From Sarcomyxa edulis (Eukaryota; Basidiomycota; Agaricomycetes; Agaricales; Mycenaceae), in the NCBI GenBank assembly GCA_009761415.1, contig QUOL01000024.1, forward strand, positions 186,001 through 250,000: 64,000 bases of DNA, read 5' to 3'. Shown here piece by piece: positions 58,173-64,000 of the stretch. A program made the position numbers and the translations under genes. The number at the start of each line of letters is the position of its first letter. Position 1 is the stretch's first letter. Under the pieces are notes generated by a model that was not told the origin of the DNA, did not search any database, and saw only the letters and a program-made list of their open reading frames with translations.

Positions 58173-60401
58173 ATGCCCCGGCCTGGGATCGACCTTACTG
58201 TTGATCTGAACTCTTTGTCTGCTGGAAGCTCCCCCACACCTACCGCCCGACCCCCTCCACGCCCCGCAGCCCCGGAATGGGATTGGGACATCGAGCATGA
58301 AGACAGGAGACGAGAACAGAAGGCAGACTCGGTGTTACATGGCTCACAACCATTTCAGGTCGATAGAAGGGTTTTGAAGGATGTCGTTCGGGAGAAGATG
58401 GGTGTGGAGGTGGGTAGAATCTTGTTTCTAAGTGCAGGTGCGTCTCAAAGTTCTCGATTGCTATGCTCAACCTCTGATATCTTTTCCTTCTCTGCTGATT
58501 AGGAACCTTTCACAAGGTTCGCTCGTGCAATGTAGGAGAGGTTATTCTTTTCTGATCCCAACATCGTGATTTCTAGGCATATCTGGTGACTCTTGTCGAT
58601 GCGACACAACTCGTAGCTCGAGTCGCACGAAGATTCATGCCCCGCCTTAAAACCGAATCCGAAGTAGCGACCATGCAATATCTTCGCGAACACACCAACG
58701 TGCCAGTTCCAAGAGTCTTCCATTACGATTCGAACCCGTATAATCGTCTTGGCGGAGAATACATCTTGATGTCAAAGGTACGTTGTGTCATCAATGTCAT
58801 CGGGCGCGTCGGCTTTTAGCGCGTTGGCTGATCACGGGATTGATGCAAGGCTCCTGGGATTCCGCTTTCGAAAGTTTATCATTCTATGCCACATGCGGAG
58901 CTCCTTCAGCTCCTCTCAAATCTAGCGGGAATAGTCATTCCGTTATTCGCACACCGTTTCTCTCATCTTGGTTCATTATACTTTGGTCCGAGGCCTTCCG
59001 CCGGAAGCGGGGTCTCGTCTTCGGCTGTAACACCGAAGGCCACTCAGCTTCATTATGCCGCCTTTCCGTTCTCTCCCACACTCAGCATGTCGAGCATGTC
59101 GAGCAGAGCTGATACTCCCAGACCGACGGCTAAAACGCCAAAGCCTTTGCCTGCGCCTCAGGAATATCACGTGGGGCCTATCATTTCCTGGCCATTCTTC
59201 GGTACAAACCGAGGCGAGTTGACTCCCACTGAAATAGACCGGGGACCATGGACGAGCGCACGGGATTATTTTGCCACGTGTTCGGAACGTGAAATCGCTG
59301 GAGTCGTCCGTGAAAACGAAGGCAAGTCCGCACCTCATCGATTGCATCTGGATCCCGACGAGATTCATTCCTCGAGGCATCACCATTTGAATGCAGTCCC
59401 AGGGGATGAAAGTGATGAGAGTGATGAGTGGGACTTGGAGGAGAGTGAGGAAGAGTGGGAGGGGCCTGGGGATGCTATGTATAGGGATTATCGACGGATG
59501 CAACGGAGCACGTTCTTGGTTGCGCATATGACGCAACGGGTGGAATGCGTGAAGAAGGAAATGGCTCGATGGGCTCGTATGATGGACCGGCTCCTCGTAC
59601 TGACCCATACTGATAGCGTTGAAGAGTTTGGGCTAGATTGCCATGACCTGAGTTTGGAGAATGTTTTCGTAGACGAGAACGATCACTCAAAAATTGTAAG
59701 TCCAATCCTTGTTCAATCTGATTCTATTTTTCTGAACATTTTATCGTTCGCAGTCGTGCATTATTGATTGGGAATCCACCACTACCCGTCCTCTATGGGC
59801 ATGTGCTCACCTCCCTGCGTTCCTCCAATCCAGCGCCTTTGTGGCCAAGCTTTTCCGTGACGCTGTCAGCAAGCTCGCCACACCTACCCCTTCACAATTA
59901 CCTCTGAAGAGTGCAAAATCAGCAAACGTTGATCTGGCCTCACTAGCGCGCGAATGGTTACATTACGAATCTGCAGGCGTACGACTGCGCATGGCCCATC
60001 GGTTCGTAGAGTGGGACGGTTGGGAAGAAGGGCTTATCGACAGCATCCTTGGACCCGAGGAACACGATGATGAGTGGTTCAGAGACTTAGAAGCGGATTC
60101 CAAGGTATTTAACGGAGCGAGTCCGCCACTTCCCCAGTCCAATGATAGCGAGGATGGACATGCCATAGCTCTTCTGACTGCATCGATCAAGAGACGAAAG
60201 CCTTCTTCGAAGCTGCCTTTCGTCAAGGAAAAGGAAAAGGAGCAGATGCTCAATGTGACTGGAGATATCTGTGGTGGAAGAGGAGGGGAACTTGGGAGAA
60301 GATTAGAAGCCTGGATTGTCAATGGAACTGACGGGCCTGCTGTGAAAAGACGATGGAATGACGAAGACGACCAAGAGTACGACGCAGAGGCAGAGGCCTA
60401 A
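58173..60401 (+). CDS. Aminoglycoside-phosphotransferase-fold (APH) kinase-like protein
   Basis: The protein begins MPRPGIDLTVDLNSL and reaches the kinase N-lobe after a 14-nt exon (58503-58516): TFHKAYLVTLVDATQLVARV, then RFMPRLKTESEVATMQYLRE and VPVPRVFHYDSNPYNRLGGE with YILMSK. The C-lobe has GLDCHDLSLENVFVDEN (the HxDxxxxN-type catalytic loop, here His-Asp-Leu-Ser-Leu-Glu-Asn) and SCIIDWESTTTRPLW, whose IDWE is the metal-binding motif. An acidic insertion (GDESDESDEWDLEESEEEWE) lies between the lobes. Fungal APH-fold proteins of this size include relatives of mitochondrial Aim9 and small-molecule kinases, and are not antibiotic resistance enzymes. No clear mitochondrial presequence is seen. 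Substrate unknown. The right arm of the palindrome ends 304 bp upstream. Confidence 0.78.
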
Positions 60402-60608
60402 TGAACAGGACATTCTATCTGTATTTTTCTACCTGTATCAACCACCGCCCTTACTGATTTATATATTTCACGGTACCATGGACGACGGGCACCCTCCAAT
60501 TTCGTGTCTACTAATAATATACAATTCCACGCCATACACTGCATAAAATACCCTGGCCTCATCTGTTCATATAACAAGCAATCGAAAGGTTGACTAGTCC
60601 TATCCTTA

Positions 60609-62302
60609 CTAGACATCTCGAACAGTGTGCTGAGAGATGACCACCTGCAACGCCACATCGTTCCCGACGTTGACTCTTGCCATCCACGTCTCGCGATTTC
60701 TGCCTGCTTTCTTCAGCGATAGGTACAATCGGTTGATCATGACTGCGGTAAAGCTGATAACACAGGATTTTGTCGGTCCAGAATCATCAGAATCGTGTCA
60801 AATGGGACTTACATCGTATCTGGTCTTCGAGGGAAAAGTCAATTGGAGAACTACCACAGGATGGATCTGACTTACTCGGCGTTTATGAGTCGCAAGCCAA
60901 TCTGACACATACAGGTTAGTATTGAAGAGGGCTATGACAGAGACCGAAGTGAGAAAACGGTTATACTCACCCTGGCACGAAGCGTCAAGATAGTCCACAC
61001 CAATGTCGACGAAAATATAACCGTAAAATAAATGATCCCATCGCGTTGTATGACCTGGAAGAGCTCGTGGGACGGACTGGTAGCCGCAGACCTGATAGTG
61101 ACGAACAGCGTTATCACGAATACGACGATATCAAAGCTCAGCGCAAGGCAAAGGTATGCCGTATCTAGTCTGAGTCTGAAAATGCCACAAATGGTAACGA
61201 TCCCAGTTGAGATGAAGTAGCCTGGACTCTGAAGCTTGTTCTACGCACGTTTTCTTTGCAGGAAAGAGCATGCAGACTATGGGTGGCATCATAATAGAGA
61301 GGTTTAGGTGGCGAATGGCCGAAACGAGCTTCAAGACTCACTGTGATAAGCATCGATTTTGGACAGGTCGGGATAAAGTTGTATGGCTTAACAAAGATTT
61401 CAGCAAAGGACCACTAGTCATTGAGTCAAGAACGTCTTACCGCCGCCACCGCCCTGACCCAGTATATACAAGGCTAAACCTGCCTGCGTAACAATGTGAA
61501 GGGCAAGAAGACCCGTCAGATATCTGTTTTTTCCTGTCAATACGTATACGCTGGAAATGCGCGACCAAGGATTAGGTTATACTTGACATGTTTTGCCTTG
61601 GGCACATACCGGAAAGTCAAGAATGTCTCCGCAATAGTGAAGGTGACGAGTGTATGGACAAACTGAGTGACTGCGTAACGATTGCACCTGGTTGTTAATG
61701 CCTCATAAGTCTATGGGCTCCGTGTGCAAGCAGTGACCTGACATACACCTGTATACTGTAGAGTGAGACAGAAATTCACAATCAGACATTAATAGGAAGC
61801 TTACATCGAACGTCCAAAGTGGAGAGAAATACGCTGTTCAAAATACAGTATCAATTTGCAATGCAAGAAGCGACAGACATACCACATACATATCAAGGTG
61901 ATGACTCCAAAACCAAGACTAATATATCGATTCTGTCTCCATTAGATCAACACCTTTGTCCTGTGTTTCAGAGGAACAGGCCCGTACCAGAAGGAAAAGA
62001 CAAGAGACTAAGAAGATGAATCGGCTACATATCAACGGGTGGGATCACTATGGAGTCACTCACCAGGCGTCTTTCTGTTATTCCACGCACACTCTATCTG
62101 TGTTCGAAGACGACTGAGCATAGCACACTGGCAGAAGGCTTTGTACTCACCTCAGCAGGCAACGTCAGAATCCAGTCATAGAATAGTACTGCACTTGCAG
62201 CGACAAGGTAGTACTAGCCTCCGAGGTTAGTTTCTTCGGGTAATATGTGTCCACAAGTCACACACCTTCGTCGATTGGCTGAGCAGGTAATTGAATATGC
62301 AT
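60609..62302 (-). CDS. DUF6533 domain membrane protein
   Basis: A short first exon (MHIQLPAQPIDEG) joins YYLVAASAVLFYDWILTLPA, the DUF6533 signature, followed by EIECAWNNRKTP, RYISLGFGVITLICM, CNRYAVTQFVHTLVTF with ETFLTF, VYVLTGKNRYLTGLLALHIV then QAGLALYILGQGGGG, DTAYLCLALSFDIVVFVITL, ELFQVIQRDGIIYFTVIFSS and VMINRLYLSLKKAG, ending SQHTVRDV. The gene has ten or more short exons; one or two joins near 61200-61420 remain uncertain. The family is a seven-helix membrane group abundant in Agaricomycetes, with GPCR-like topology but no demonstrated function. It lies tail to tail with the kinase-like gene. Confidence 0.72.
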
Positions 62303-64000
62303 CAAGCAGGGGAAGACGACTACGAGACCACGTACAAATCGTATCCTATCTGAATTATCTCTGCATCAGAGAAACCGGGCATTCCAACGGAGGAGGATAT
62401 AAGGGTAAGCGAAGCGAAATTGGGAAGTCAGTCAGACGAGATGGCGATATCGAGACAAGGGCCGAAGGCACCCACATCCTTATGAGTAGGACACTCGGAC
62501 TTGTTTTGAGAAACGATCATGATGGCGCGGCCCATCAACGCCCAAGAGAGCCTGATTTAACACTACACGGCTTTGATTCCGAGCCAAGAAAGTGTATGTA
62601 TAGACTGGCGGTGTAAGTGAGGGCGGTGCGCTGTTGATGAACTGAGACCTGTGAGCCAGTTTGTGGCTATATAGAGACTTACCTACCGATCAAACGTTAG
62701 GATTGATAATATTGCCGGGGAAGACTTTCTTCCTCAAGAAAGGCCTACTTGATTTGTGGCGAAGGCGAGATCAGTGGATCAAATACAACATCAGAAACAG
62801 ATACTGCGACACTGACCAGAAGATGGGACGTTGTTCGACTGATCCTCTTGATCTGCATTGTCGTCTGCCAGCAGGGGCAGTTCAGGCTCAGACTCGTAAA
62901 CCGCTCTGTGGACGACTATGTAGAATGGCAAGCAATCTCTACCGACAGTTGCTTGCCTTGCCTGTCGTCAGGTGTACACAAACCAGTCACAGGTCTAGTC
63001 CAGGTTGATATGAAGAGGGGCAGACGACAGATGTTAGAGACTTAAAATGAATCGCACGTCCTATGTGCACATACACCGGATGGTTCTAGATGTGCACGGG
63101 TACAAAGTTTCCGGGCACTTCCGAGGAGACAGCATCGTGATGAATCGAAGCATCTATGATCTTTTGTTAGCTCGCTCGGACTATAGTCGCTTGGTTCTCA
63201 CGCAGAGGATATAGAACGGTCTGGATTAGCTGAACATCAGTATTGAAGTACCTGAGTACCTGAGACTGTTATAGAGGACGAGCTCAAGCAATATAACATG
63301 CGCATAAGTAATAGAGAGTTTGCGAAAGCCACCGGTGGCTGATGTAAGCCACCCATGGCCGGTTTTCGCTTGCGATTTTCAATGGCTTTTGAATGGCTTT
63401 ACCCTCTTTCATAGTCCTATTCCTCTTCATCGAACGAATAGCTCAATTCTATTTCATCTCTAATTCATCACGAACCAAGCATAGAGCATCTTCCAGGTCC
63501 ATACTTCCCCATCGGAATGCTACCGTTCTGACCTGACACTGCGAAACAAGATAGTTTTCCAGGACAATAGCTGTATCTACCATGATGGCGAAGGACAGTT
63601 TTCTCATCATCTTCTGAACTATTACAATTACCCAGTGTTCTCCCATCTACGCTGTTGATGTTTTCCCCGTCCTTCGTACTTAAATCACTTTGTACTGCTT
63701 TCTAGTCTATGTCCTTCAGTACGTATCAAATATATTCTGGGTATGTTTTTAAATGCGTGAAATATATGTGTGAGGTCCATATTTTGGAGTCTGAGGTGAT
63801 GAGCATCACTCGAAGTTACGAGTGAATTGACGAGACTGCGTTGAGTATACTCGAACGTCCCTCGGGCAACGCTCGGGGATGTCAATTACTCGATTAGGCT
63901 AGTTAGCGGTAGTCTGTGGTAATTGGCAGGGCCTGTACGGGGACTCGAATTTTAAGGTCACGTGTGTCCGCGGCAATCTCCGGCTTCGGTTTTTTGGTGC
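62303..64000. other. No supported gene
   Basis: Only short overlapping frames without motifs. An imperfect hairpin (gcgaaagcc-accggtggc ... gccacccatggccggttttcgc) is at about 63322-63370. A short inverted pair (cgagtgaattgac / gtcaattactcg) is near 63819-63892. The latter could be remnants of a small mobile element. Confidence 0.35.

Noticed and set aside
58173..60401. Antibiotic resistance phosphotransferase
   Set aside because: It has the APH fold, but the size, the acidic insertion and the fungal context fit the endogenous fungal kinase-like family.

Overview
The window is nuclear DNA from a filamentous basidiomycete, most likely an Agaricomycete. Genes are packed with 45-65 bp GT-AG introns, and several families are typical of mushroom-forming fungi: a divergent G-alpha, F-box proteins, DUF6533 and DUF6534 membrane proteins, C2H2/RING zinc-finger proteins, a Dal5-type MFS permease and a linked FET3/FTR1 pair. 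I saw no rRNA, tRNA, CRISPR or bacterial operon structure. All gene models are hand-spliced from reading-frame continuity and family motifs. Exon sums were checked exactly for SHMT (508 aa) and both TFIIA-gamma genes (113 aa each).

Layout. 0-4 kb: a 5'-truncated Git3-like GPCR faces a divergent G-alpha gene. 4-8 kb: no convincing gene; a repeat-rich island (5.7-7.1 kb) carries a 21-bp minisatellite and a 14-bp satellite and is related to a second island at 46.0-46.9 kb. 8-20 kb: an Aur1-like inositol phosphorylceramide synthase, an F-box gene, serine hydroxymethyltransferase and an unusual Hsp70-like gene. 20-27.5 kb: a DUF4336 gene followed by three tandem zinc-finger units (one truncated, one chimeric, one full length with a RING). 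28-33 kb: ferroxidase FET3 and iron permease FTR1, divergently transcribed from a promoter with four ATCTGATAA GATA-type sites. 34.8-45.7 kb: an F-box gene, the histone chaperone HIRA, an MFS permease and a conserved-looking helical protein. 47-50 kb: two intact TFIIA-gamma genes in tandem. 50-54.4 kb: an F-box gene and a DUF6534 membrane protein. 55.9-57.9 kb: a near-perfect palindrome with 954-bp arms. 58-62.3 kb: an APH-fold kinase-like gene and a DUF6533 membrane protein. The last 1.7 kb has no recognisable gene.

Functional links visible here: the GPCR and G-alpha could belong to one signalling route. FET3 and FTR1 form the classical high-affinity iron uptake pair (Fe(II) oxidation coupled to Fe(III) permeation) and probably share iron-dependent GATA repression. 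The zinc-finger array appears to have grown by duplication of one-module exons, and one copy took its last exon from a copy of the end of the neighbouring DUF4336 gene.
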